DNA of 64,000 bases from the NCBI GenBank assembly GCA_937139605.1, contig CAKZQG010000026.1, forward strand, positions 42,827-106,826, in the 5' to 3' direction. The stretch comes from an uncultured bacterium (GTDB taxonomy: Bacteria; DRYD01). The notes under the pieces are model-generated. The model worked only from the letters and a program-made list of their open reading frames with translations, did no database searches and was not told the origin of the DNA. Both the position numbers and the translations under genes were made by a program. This document shows positions 36,822-44,384 of the stretch, one piece after another. How positions within the stretch are numbered: position 1 is the first letter of the stretch; every line of letters begins with the position of its first letter.

Positions 36822-38147
36822 TTAATAATATAAAATTGGTTTTAATATATAAAGTACTCCTTTTTTTTCTTGGAGTTCATTGTATATTTCTTTATTATAT
36901 GAATTTAGATATTGTTTTTTTAATAAAGCATATGAAGCTAAAAGATTCATATATATATCATATAATTTTTTTAGTTTATTATCTATATATTTGTTCTTTT
37001 GTTGATTTCTTAAATTTATGTTTAGCAATTCATCTAAGATATTGTTATCAATTAAGTTTTCATTAATCTCATTTTGCAATACTTCTTTCATTATATTTTT
37101 TTCTACATTAACTGCTTTTATATAGAATAAAATATTTAAAAATATGTAAATAATTGTAAGAAAGGGGAATAGTATGGCTACTAGACATAATGAGTTTGGA
37201 ATATTAGGAACTATAATAGTTGAGAAGTTCCATAGAAAATGGGAACCTACACTTAATAAATACCCCCCTAATACATAAAGTATCTTTTTAGAGTAATCTT
37301 TAGTTAATGTAGCAAAACCTATAGAGAATCCTACAAATGAAGTCATTAATGAATGTAATAGAAATCCAAAGATCCATCTTAATAACATTAGGAATAAACC
37401 AGCAGCTACTCCGCCTGCTGCTATCCCATTAGCAATATAAATATAATCTTCGATTAATTTAAATCCTAATCCAGCGGATGCTGCATAAACCATTCCATCT
37501 AAAGGACTATTAAACTTTGTTCTTAAAAATACCAATATTATAACTACTGCTAATAGTTTTAATAATTCTTCAAATATAGGAGCGCTTATTACAGTTCCAC
37601 AGATATTCCCTATACTTTGCCCACATATAACACTAGCTAATTCAATATTTGTTGTATTAATTATTAAAGCAAAGAAAGTTGAGCCTAATGCGCCCCATAT
37701 AAACGCAAATATTATATGACTCCAATCCTCTTTTTCGTATATATCTACTAACCTTAATAAATATAAAACTCCTAAACTAAATGGAATAGATATTGAAAAA
37801 TAAATAATAGCTACTAATATGCCAGGTAATCCTCCGTATCTTATTATTGATAAACCTGACATTAAACTAATACATAAACATGAAATAATAAATATTATGG
37901 AAAATAAAAAGAAAATTAAAATGGTTTTATTTCTATTTGAAATATTAGAGCTAAGGTTATTAACTAATTTTATTACTTCATCTATGTTTTGAGTATTTAT
38001 TTTATTTTCAAGGTTAGATGATATATTTGTTTTTTTTATATTTAAGGTATTACTTATATTTTGTTTATCTTCATATAAGATATTACCGCAATTAGGGCAA
38101 AATATATATTCTGGTTTTATAATATATCCGCAATTATAGCAATTAAT
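36822..38147 (-). CDS. PrsW-family intramembrane protease with N-terminal zinc ribbon, apparent AUU start
   Basis: 441 residues if started at ATT 38147. The membrane core (from about residue 96) has the glutamic-protease motifs: FEELLK (EExxK), then GLGFKLIEDYIYI, HSLMTSFVG and SHFLWN, with about eight helices. The nearest ATG (37862) lies inside the frame; the 95 upstream codons encode a zinc ribbon (CYNCGYIIKPEYIFCPNCG), a polar linker and one extra membrane helix. No ATG, GTG or TTG precedes the ribbon. Instead GGAGGG (38160-38155) stands 7 bases before ATT, whose last base overlaps the SDR stop TAA. PrsW proteases cleave membrane proteins such as anti-sigma factors; the target here is unknown. 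Confidence 0.83.
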   Translation of the reverse strand: MNCYNCGYIIKPEYIFCPNCGNILYEDKQNISNTLNIKKTNISSNLENKINTQNIDEVIKLVNNLSSNISNRNKTILIFFLFSIIFIISCLCISLMSGLSIIRYGGLPGILVAIIYFSISIPFSLGVLYLLRLVDIYEKEDWSHIIFAFIWGALGSTFFALIINTTNIELASVICGQSIGNICGTVISAPIFEELLKLLAVVIILVFLRTKFNSPLDGMVYAASAGLGFKLIEDYIYIANGIAAGGVAAGLFLMLLRWIFGFLLHSLMTSFVGFSIGFATLTKDYSKKILYVLGGYLLSVGSHFLWNFSTIIVPNIPNSLCLVAILFPFLTIIYIFLNILFYIKAVNVEKNIMKEVLQNEINENLIDNNILDELLNINLRNQQKNKYIDNKLKKLYDIYMNLLASYALLKKQYLNSYNKEIYNELQEKKGVLYILKPILYY

Positions 38148-38916
38148 AGATTATCCCTCCATCAAAGAATATATGCTGATTGTTTATATAAGTATTTTCA
38201 TAGCTTAGTAAAAATGCAATAAATTTAGCGATTTCCTCAGTATTAGCTATCCTTTTTATTAAAATATTCTTTTCTATTTGGTTTTTTATATATTCATTTT
38301 CTGAAATATTTAATATTTTAGATTGTTTGGATATATAATCTTGTAATCTGTGAGTATTTATGTATCCAGGTGCAACTGCATTTATTAATAATTTCCCATT
38401 AAATTCTTCTGATAATTCTAAGTTAATAGTTTTTAATGCATTAACTAATGCTATTCTTAGTGAATTAGAAACTATCATGTTTTTAGTTATTTTTTTGATA
38501 GTAAATGATGTAATTGCTACTATCCTTGGATATTCTGAATTCTTTAGATATTTTAGAGTATTTTTTATTATTTCTAACGGAGATAAGAACATTAATTTAA
38601 AATAATCTATCCATTCGTTGTAATGTATTTCATAAAACGGTTTGATATTGGGGCCACCATAATTTATTAAAATAGAATCAAGTTTATTTAGATTTTCTAA
38701 AATGTCTATTAAATTTTTTAAAGTGGAATCTTCTGAGATATCACCAGGTAAAAGTATTATTTTATCTTCTGGATAGTTTGTTTTTAATTTATTATAAGCT
38801 TCAAAAGGCGTTCTTGAGTTTAGAATGATATTATAATTTTTAGCTAACATTTGGTTAGCTACTTCAAAACCAATCCCTTTAGATCCACCTAATATTAATG
38901 CAAAATCCTTACCCAT
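38143..38916 (-). CDS. Short-chain dehydrogenase/reductase lacking the usual YxxxK
   Basis: A 257-residue SDR with the NAD(P)-binding GGSKGIGFEVA at residue 10, a GDISED block near residue 59 and ILINYGGPN near residue 85. In the active-site region the canonical Ser-Tyr-x3-Lys is replaced by TSFTIKKITKNMIVSNSLR near residues 135-155. There is no Tyr, but the SN-x2-R form resembles a known FabG-like SDR subgroup. AVAPGYINTHRL and the C-terminal FFDGGIIY are normal. Substrate unknown. It is first in a four-gene operon and its stop codon overlaps the apparent PrsW start. Confidence 0.85.
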   Translation of the reverse strand: MGKDFALILGGSKGIGFEVANQMLAKNYNIILNSRTPFEAYNKLKTNYPEDKIILLPGDISEDSTLKNLIDILENLNKLDSILINYGGPNIKPFYEIHYNEWIDYFKLMFLSPLEIIKNTLKYLKNSEYPRIVAITSFTIKKITKNMIVSNSLRIALVNALKTINLELSEEFNGKLLINAVAPGYINTHRLQDYISKQSKILNISENEYIKNQIEKNILIKRIANTEEIAKFIAFLLSYENTYINNQHIFFDGGIIY

Positions 38917-39025
38917 ATGAACTAAGTGAATTACCCCCTACTTATTAAGTAGCGAATTTAGCATTGAAATCGGGATAATCACCACTTTAGAAAATTGAAT
39001 TCCAAACTGTTTCAACATCTTATTA
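38917..39025 (-). ncRNA. Conserved leader of the SDR-PrsW operon (family shared with 53470-53566)
   Basis: The 105 bases before the SDR ATG match the leader of the PBP gene at 53.5 kb over most of their length. Shared blocks in order are AAAC(A/G)GTTTG, TGGTGATTATCC, AATGCT, AATT, TTAATAAGT, GGGG, TA(A/G)TT and ACTT just before the start codon. GTTGAAA pairs with TTTCAAT (AAGCATTA with TAATGCTT in the other copy), so the 5' stem changes in sequence but is kept. CTACTT/AAGTAG is a perfect hairpin here. The run of G acting as ribosome site lies between AAGT and ACTT and can be enclosed by them. Confidence 0.6.
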
Positions 39026-39174
39026 ATTTATATACATTAATTCTATAGATATTATAAAACTTATATTTTATTAATATGAATTTATAGAAGACATTTAATT
39101 TTGATTGTTTTTATTAAAATAAAAATACACTTTTGAAAATATATAAATATTTTAATAAAATTTATAAGGTAAAG
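39026..39174. other. Intergenic, AT-rich
   Basis: Upstream of the SDR leader and downstream of the STAS gene, both on the minus strand. It probably holds the promoter of the SDR operon. No further element recognised. Confidence 0.35.
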
Positions 39175-39522
39175 CTAGTTATTTTTATTTAATTCATCTA
39201 TAGCTTCATTAAGGGAATTAACTATTTTAAAAACTTTAAATAATCCAGTTATTTCGAATATTTGATTTATATAGCTATTAGGAGATACTATAATCATTTT
39301 ACCTTCTTTTTCTTTAACTTTTTTTAGAACTCCTATTAGAACTCCTAAACCTGTACTATCTATGAATTTAACTTTTTCCATTGAGATAATTATATTTTTA
39401 TATTCTTCAATTTCTTTAAGGATATCTGATTTAACTTTAGGTGAGGTATATGTATCTACTTCTCCTTCTATATTAATAACTACATAATTTTCTTTTTTAT
39501 CTACCAATAAATTAACATTCAT
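39175..39522 (-). CDS. STAS-domain anti-anti-sigma factor (SpoIIAA-like)
   Basis: A 115-residue single STAS domain. The phosphorylation-site region FIDSTGLGVLIGVLKK near residue 55 has the conserved Ser that an anti-sigma kinase modifies. VINIEGEVDTYTSPK near residue 15 is the N-terminal strand pair. When unphosphorylated such proteins bind the kinase and free a sigma factor. No anti-sigma kinase or sigma gene is adjacent. A pseudoknot-like leader lies just upstream. Confidence 0.92.
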   Translation of the reverse strand: MNVNLLVDKKENYVVINIEGEVDTYTSPKVKSDILKEIEEYKNIIISMEKVKFIDSTGLGVLIGVLKKVKEKEGKMIIVSPNSYINQIFEITGLFKVFKIVNSLNEAIDELNKNN

Positions 39523-39544
39523 ATTTTTATAGTTTATTTAATTT

Positions 39545-39582
39545 TATGTGAGAGATTTGTATACCGCTTCCCACATAAGCGG
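39545..39582 (-). ncRNA. Candidate H-type pseudoknot in the STAS gene leader
   Basis: On the minus strand CCGCTT (39582-39577) pairs with AAGCGG (39569-39564), leaving the loop ATGTGGG. After TATACAAATCT comes CTCACAT (39552-39546), which pairs with that loop (6 Watson-Crick pairs and one G-U). This gives a compact H-type pseudoknot about 24 bases before the start codon. The joining segment GCGGTATACAAAT nearly equals GCGGAATACAAAT in the hoxU leader, although the paired strands differ in sequence. Confidence 0.5.
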
Positions 39583-39632
39583 AATTTATTTCAAATAATT
39601 CATTTATTATTAAAAAATAATATTATATTTAT

Positions 39633-39896
39633 TTATTCGGTTTTAGTTTCTGTAGTTTTTTTAGAGAATTTTTCTTTTAGATCGTTTATAAATTTTTCTC
39701 CTTCTTCTTTAAGATGTTTTAGTTCTTGGCTTAGTTTTTGGATTTGTTTATTAGCTTCTTCTAAGGTTTCAGTAGTTTTTTCTTTTATCATTTTTCTTGT
39801 TTCTTCACCTGAAGTAGGTGCATATAATATCCCGATTACACTACCTACTGCTACTCCTATTAAAAAAGAAACCACTATATCTCCTATCCTATTCAT
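39633..39896 (-). CDS. YtxH-domain small membrane protein
   Basis: An 87-residue protein with one N-terminal glycine-rich membrane helix (IVVSFLIGVAVGSVIGILYAP), then TSGEETRKMIKEKTTETLEE and a long charged amphipathic helix. This is the YtxH/gas-vesicle-like layout often found with general-stress genes. The exact role is unknown. The STAS regulator follows it on the same strand, which fits a stress-related setting. Confidence 0.85.
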   Translation of the reverse strand: MNRIGDIVVSFLIGVAVGSVIGILYAPTSGEETRKMIKEKTTETLEEANKQIQKLSQELKHLKEEGEKFINDLKEKFSKKTTETKTE

Positions 39897-40079
39897 ACCT
39901 AAATTACCCCCTTGCTTAGATATTAATAAACTATTTATTCACGTCTTTAGACCTTATTTTCTTATTCAATAATTTACTATATTTTCCTTCTTAAAAAATA
40001 GTTTTCTAAATTTTAATAAAAATTAACATCTTTTATATTAATTTTTTATAAAATTTACTTTGTTAGAAAATAAAAATAA

Positions 40080-40549
40080 AAGGATATAAAAGAATTTGAA
40101 AAGTTTTCTCTTGTTTTGCTAATTTATAAGGGAGAAAAATTTGCTCCTTTAAAAATGAATTTCGATAAAGACGGGGACTAAAAAAAATAATTACATAAAT
40201 TTAAAAAAATTGTTTTCTGAATTAAATTATAACCTTAAGGATGTTTTTGAAAAATATTCTTATGTTTATGTTAATAAAATAAATTAACTAAATTTTAATA
40301 ATAAAAAATAAAAGTTTATCAATATTGGTTTTATAATAGCTTTTTATTTGATTGGCATAATAATGATTTTGGGAATATCTGTAATGCTTATTTAATATTT
40401 TAAAACCTTTGTTTAAATATACTCCTACTAAATTTATCCCCTTAGTTTCTTCTGATAATCAAGATTCTCCTTTTTATTTTGATAAAAATAAAAAAATGAT
40501 AATTGATAATAAAAATTTAATTGATAGTAAATGTTTTTTTGAAAAATAG
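40080..40549 (+). pseudogene. Decayed gene for a single-span membrane protein
   Basis: Protein-like pieces follow one another in changing frames. Piece 1 (40080-40178) reads IKEFEKFSLVLLIYKGEKFA and ends FDKDGD-stop. Piece 2 (40180-40287) reads NLKKLFSELNYNLKDVFEKY after a run of eight A. Piece 3 (40312-40395), in the same frame after stops at 40285 and 40309, is a clear membrane helix FIIAFYLIGIIMILGISVML. Piece 4 (40391-40549, next frame) reads LKPLFKYTPTKFIPLVSSD and a charged tail. The overall pattern, cytoplasmic domain, helix, external tail, is that of one former gene with at least two frameshifts and three stops. Family unknown. Confidence 0.65.
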
Positions 40550-40626
40550 AGGATTCTTGTATAAATAGTATTTTAGGAAATAAAAAGGAGTAAAAAGCTA
40601 TTTAAAGAAATAGATATTAAAGCAAT

Positions 40627-41229
40627 ATGGAGAATAATGTTTTAGAGTTAGTTAATTTTTATCTAAAGCTGGGGGGACTTCCTTTAATATTTTTGATAAT
40701 ATTTATAGAAACTGGGATTTTTTTGGGATTTTTTTTACCAGGGGATTCTTTGTTATTTACCCTAGGGCTGCTTATAGCTGCTAAAATATTACCTTTAGAA
40801 TACACTATAATTGGTTGTATAATAGCAGCAGTGCTAGGAAATTATACCGGTTATTTTATTGGATCTTTTTTATATGATTCTTTAAAAAATAAATTTTTTT
40901 ATAAATATGAAGATAAAATTTTAAAAGCTAAAGAGTTTTATGATAAGTATGGATTTATGGCTATAATTTATGCAAGATTTATCCCATTTTTTAGGGGATT
41001 TATCCCATTAGTTGCTGGTATCGTTAAAATGAATTTTATACAATATACTATTTACAATATAATAAGTGCTATATTATGGGTAGTTTCATTGGTATTATTA
41101 GGGATCTTCTTAGGTAAAGTTATCCCTGATATTGAAAAATATATTTATTTAATAATTTTAGCTATAATAGTTATTTCTTTGCTCCCTGTTTTAATAAAAT
41201 TTATTAAGTCAAAAAAAATTCAAAATTAA
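40627..41229 (+). CDS. DedA/SNARE-associated (VTT) family membrane protein
   Basis: A 200-residue polytopic protein. FIETGIFLGFFLPGDSLLFTLGLL near residue 21 and YARFIPFFRGFIPLVAGIVKM near residue 117 are the two DedA signatures, including the conserved Glu and the R-x3-P/R-G pattern. About five membrane or re-entrant segments. DedA proteins act in lipid carrier or phospholipid flipping and envelope homeostasis. It leads an operon with a cNMP-binding protein and a K+ channel; the gap to the next gene is 15 bases. Confidence 0.92.
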   Translation: MENNVLELVNFYLKLGGLPLIFLIIFIETGIFLGFFLPGDSLLFTLGLLIAAKILPLEYTIIGCIIAAVLGNYTGYFIGSFLYDSLKNKFFYKYEDKILKAKEFYDKYGFMAIIYARFIPFFRGFIPLVAGIVKMNFIQYTIYNIISAILWVVSLVLLGIFLGKVIPDIEKYIYLIILAIIVISLLPVLIKFIKSKKIQN

Positions 41230-41244
41230 TTATTTTTTTATTTT

Positions 41245-41688
41245 ATGATAGATTTATATAAAAAGCATCCTTTTTTACATGACTTAGAAGATACTTATGT
41301 TTATAAAATAATTTCAATTTCAAGTATAGTTACAATAAATAAAGGGGAATTGTTTATAAGGAACGGAGAATATGCAGAATATTTTTATTTATTAATAAAT
41401 GGTTTAGTAGAAGTAAAGTATGAAGATATTTCTATACAGATAATAGAAAGTGGAGATATAGTGGGCTGGTCGTTTTTAGTTTATCCTTATAAATGGAATT
41501 TTGATGTTATTACTCTTAAAGATAGTATATTAATTCAAATTGATGCCGATAAATTTAAAGAACTAATGAATAATGATAAAATACTAGAAGGGATTATTTA
41601 CAAGAAATTTTTTACTGTTGTCGCTAACAGACTTAAAAGTACTAGATTAAAAATGATAGAAATAATTAAAAATAAAAATAATAAATAA
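41245..41688 (+). CDS. Stand-alone cyclic-nucleotide-binding domain protein
   Basis: A 147-residue protein that is almost only a Crp/Fnr-type cNMP-binding beta-roll (residues 15-120). INKGELFIRNGEYAEYFYLLINGLVEVKY and ESGDIVGWSFLVYP are the strand and phosphate-cassette regions. The cassette lacks the RxA-type arginine that binds cyclic-nucleotide phosphate, so the ligand is uncertain. No helix-turn-helix follows, only a short basic helix, so it is not a transcription factor. Position just before the K+ channel gene suggests it may be a separate regulatory subunit. Confidence 0.82.
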   Translation: MIDLYKKHPFLHDLEDTYVYKIISISSIVTINKGELFIRNGEYAEYFYLLINGLVEVKYEDISIQIIESGDIVGWSFLVYPYKWNFDVITLKDSILIQIDADKFKELMNNDKILEGIIYKKFFTVVANRLKSTRLKMIEIIKNKNNK

Positions 41689-41732
41689 TTTTTAATTTTT
41701 TATAATATATAGTTTTTTTAGTAGTTTTAGTA

Positions 41733-42854
41733 ATGAAGTTAAAAAAAAATAAAAAAATAAGGAAAATAAAAAATAATTTGATTTTTCAGTATTATGAAGA
41801 TTTTTTTGAAGTATTAGGAGAATTTAGATTACCCTTATTTTTATTAGTATCAGTTTTATTTATAGGTACTTTTGGGTATATGATGTTATCAAGGGGAGAT
41901 TTTATTAATTCGTTTTATATGACAATTATAACTGTAGCTACTATAGGATTTGGAGAAATATTACAAAATAGTGATAGTAAAGTAGGAAGAATATTTACTT
42001 CTTTTTTATCTATTGGGGGGATTGGATTTTATACTACTTCTTTAACTGTTTTGGTTAGAGCTATATTAAAAAGGGATATACTTTATTTAATAAAATATAT
42101 AAATATGTTAGAAAGCATTCAAAAATTGAAAAATCATATTATTATTATATCATTTAATGATATCACTTCTAAAATAATCGATAGCTTAAGGAGTAATAAT
42201 ATAGATTTTGTTTTACTTGAAGAAAGAAAAGAACTAGAGGAGAAAATTATAAAAAACTATTCTATAAGGTATTATATAATTGGTGATATTTTTAGTAAAG
42301 AGGTTATTAGTGCTTCAAATATATTAGCTGCTAAGGGGGCTGTGATAGCTTTAGATGATAGTATTAAAAGAACTGCTGTATTAGTTAGCTTAAGATTAAT
42401 TAGACCCAATAAGGAGGATTTTTTTATATATGTATTAGCTAATAATGATGAAGAAGCTGAAAAATATAAAAATTTAGGAGCTAATGCTGCTATAATCCCA
42501 TCTAAGATAATTGCTAGTAGATTATCTTCTTATATATTCCACCAAACTTATAGCTTCGTCTCTGAATTACTAGATAAAATATCCTACGGAGAAGAAAAAG
42601 AAATTGATATAATAGAAATTAATGTTGATAATAACTCTGTATTAGTTAATAAACGAATAGATCAATTGACTATTAGAAAAAAATTTAATTCAACTATAAT
42701 TGCAATAGTTAGAAATGAAGATTTGATAGTATCTATTAAGCCTGATATGGAAATTTTACCTGGTGATAGATTGATTATTTTCGGGAAAACTAAGAATTTG
42801 AAAGATATTCAGAATACTTTAAAAGATAATCAAACACAATTAATATTAAATTAA
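41733..42854 (+). CDS. Two-helix potassium channel with cytoplasmic RCK (TrkA-N/TrkA-C) domains
   Basis: A 373-residue channel. Two membrane helices (about 35-55 and 88-108) flank the selectivity filter TVATIGFGE near residue 70. The RCK domain (about 130-270) starts HIIIISFNDITSKIIDSLRSN. The glycine-rich nucleotide motif GxGxxG is replaced by SFNDIT, so NAD or ATP binding is doubtful. A TrkA-C domain (about 295-370) ends ILPGDRLIIFGKT. GFG-type filters of this kind are K+ selective. It is in one operon with the cNMP-binding protein (44 bases before) and a small membrane protein (8 bases after). Confidence 0.92.
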   Translation: MKLKKNKKIRKIKNNLIFQYYEDFFEVLGEFRLPLFLLVSVLFIGTFGYMMLSRGDFINSFYMTIITVATIGFGEILQNSDSKVGRIFTSFLSIGGIGFYTTSLTVLVRAILKRDILYLIKYINMLESIQKLKNHIIIISFNDITSKIIDSLRSNNIDFVLLEERKELEEKIIKNYSIRYYIIGDIFSKEVISASNILAAKGAVIALDDSIKRTAVLVSLRLIRPNKEDFFIYVLANNDEEAEKYKNLGANAAIIPSKIIASRLSSYIFHQTYSFVSELLDKISYGEEKEIDIIEINVDNNSVLVNKRIDQLTIRKKFNSTIIAIVRNEDLIVSIKPDMEILPGDRLIIFGKTKNLKDIQNTLKDNQTQLILN

Positions 42855-42862
42855 TAACTAAT

Positions 42863-43195
42863 ATGTTTAGAAAGCTGGTATCTGATATTTTTATAATTTT
42901 AGCATTAACTACTAATTTTACCTTTGTTTTTTATCCTAATTCTGTTACAGTTTTTATAACGTTTTTTATTAATTTATTTGCTACTATTTTTAAATTGGGG
43001 GAGACAAAGTATTTATCTACAAAGATTTTAGCTACTAGTTTTGTAGCAGATTTGCATTTATTACCTGCTATATTCTTGTTTTTTTTAGGACAAAAAGATT
43101 TTGCTGTCGCCTTAGCTATCGGTGCTTTGGTAACTAATATTATCTCCGTTCTTTTGGTTATTATCGAAACTATTATAGAACTATTTGAGGAATAA
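42863..43195 (+). CDS. Small four-helix membrane protein linked to the K+ channel gene
   Basis: A 110-residue hydrophobic protein with about four membrane helices. Notable conserved-looking segments are ATIFKLGETKYLSTKILATSFVADLHLLPAIF and VALAIGALVTNIISVLLVIIE. From memory it resembles a small uncharacterised family (DUF6394) that I recall next to potassium channel genes in Campylobacterota; I cannot check this. Its coupling 8 bases behind the channel suggests an accessory subunit, which is inference. Confidence 0.65.
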   Translation: MFRKLVSDIFIILALTTNFTFVFYPNSVTVFITFFINLFATIFKLGETKYLSTKILATSFVADLHLLPAIFLFFLGQKDFAVALAIGALVTNIISVLLVIIETIIELFEE

Positions 43196-43371
43196 CTAGT
43201 ATTTAAATTTAGTTTCATTATTTTATAACTCAATATTTCTGCATTAATTATCTATTTCAGTTTTTTGTTTTTTAACATTTATTTTACATTTAATATTTTA
43301 TTGTTTTATTTACTTTATTTAATTTATAAATATAAAAAATAAAAAATAAAAAATGAGGAGGGATAAAAAAT
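43196..43371. other. Intergenic, AT-rich
   Basis: Between the small membrane protein and the small Tyr/Asn-rich gene. Only A/T tracts; it probably holds the promoter of the 43372 gene. Confidence 0.35.
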
Positions 43372-43578
43372 ATGAAAATACAAAATAATAACTATTTTTT
43401 TGTAAATACTAAACAAAATTATAAAAATAGTACTCCTGATTATAATTATGATGAATTAGGAAATAAAAAAGATAAACCAAATTATAATCCTGATAATGAT
43501 GAAGATTATTATTCTGGTGGAAATTCTTATGAATATAGCGGTCCTGATGGAACTTATGAATATGACCCATATCACTAA
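43372..43578 (+). CDS. Small Tyr/Asn/Asp-rich protein, unknown
   Basis: A 68-residue hydrophilic protein with no membrane segment, very rich in Tyr, Asn, Asp and Gly (NYDELGNKKDKPNYNPDND, then YYSGGNSYEYSGPDGTYEYD). It is probably disordered and acidic. It is a real gene by its strong ribosome site GAGGAGGG, 7-8 bases before the ATG, and by lying 24 bases before the next gene. A RiPP precursor is one possibility, but no maturation enzyme is nearby. I do not recognise a family. Confidence 0.65.
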   Translation: MKIQNNNYFFVNTKQNYKNSTPDYNYDELGNKKDKPNYNPDNDEDYYSGGNSYEYSGPDGTYEYDPYH

Positions 43579-43602
43579 AATAATTAAATATAAACAAAAG
43601 AG

Positions 43603-44343
43603 GTGGAAAAAATGAAAATATTAAATACAACTTTAAATAGAGATACATTTTCTAATTTAAAATTAAAGAGTGAATCTAAGTTAAGGGATACAGATGAGTT
43701 TGATGTTGATTTTAGTAAAATAGATAATTCATTAGAGTTTTCATTACTTCCTTTTAATGATGCTTATGTTATGTCAAAAGTACTACAAAAGCTAAAAGAA
43801 CAAAAAACAGCTACTATTGAAGGAAAATTGGATAATTTAGATATGAAATTAGTTTTTAGTCTTGTTAGCACTAAATCTAATATAAATACTTATATAGTAA
43901 GAGTTAGTGGAAATATAGGAGATAATGAAATAAAAAGTGATTTATTTTTAACCGAAGGTACAGTTAATGAAAATCTAAAGAATCAAGTAACCTTAAAAAA
44001 TTTAGGGGTAATTAATAATAATTCGTTCCTAGTAAATGCACTATGGTCTGAAACTTTTGATCAATGGGGATTCCAAAAGCTAAGCACTTCTAATGTAAAT
44101 AATGATTCTTCTCAATTAACATTAACATATAATCCAGAAAATCCAGAAGAATTTTATTATAAAGTAAAACAAGATTGTACCTGTACTAAAGAAATAGTTG
44201 AAGCTACTTATATTTCTACCTCTTCTAATAATCAAAATGAAAATGAAACAAAAATGAAAATGACTTTATCCCAAGATTTAACTGCAGAAGGCACTATTAA
44301 AAATAATTCTAAAAAAATTAAATTTAATTACCAAATTAAATAA
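43603..44343 (+). CDS. Unknown soluble protein paired with the small Tyr-rich protein
   Basis: A 246-residue protein with no signal or membrane segment and no recognised domain. Residues 30-160 alternate strands and turns (TATIEGKLDNLDMKLVFSLV, YIVRVSGNIGDNEIKSDLFL). A CTC motif (DCTCTKE) lies near residue 191, the only cysteines. The tail is strand-rich and lysine-rich. Ribosome site GAGGTGG 6 bases before the ATG. Probably cotranscribed with the 68-residue gene. Confidence 0.65.
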   Translation: MEKMKILNTTLNRDTFSNLKLKSESKLRDTDEFDVDFSKIDNSLEFSLLPFNDAYVMSKVLQKLKEQKTATIEGKLDNLDMKLVFSLVSTKSNINTYIVRVSGNIGDNEIKSDLFLTEGTVNENLKNQVTLKNLGVINNNSFLVNALWSETFDQWGFQKLSTSNVNNDSSQLTLTYNPENPEEFYYKVKQDCTCTKEIVEATYISTSSNNQNENETKMKMTLSQDLTAEGTIKNNSKKIKFNYQIK

Positions 44344-44352
44344 AAATATAAT

Positions 44353-44384
44353 CTCAAATTAATTTTGGGTATATTAATTTTGAG
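44353..44384. repeat. Inverted repeat at the junction of two plus-strand genes
   Basis: CTCAAATTAAT (44353-44363) can pair with ATTAATTTTGAG (44373-44384) with one bulge, loop 9 bases. It lies just after the 246-residue gene and runs into the GTG start of the next gene. There is no T-run, so it may control translation of the hydrolase rather than end transcription. Confidence 0.5.
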
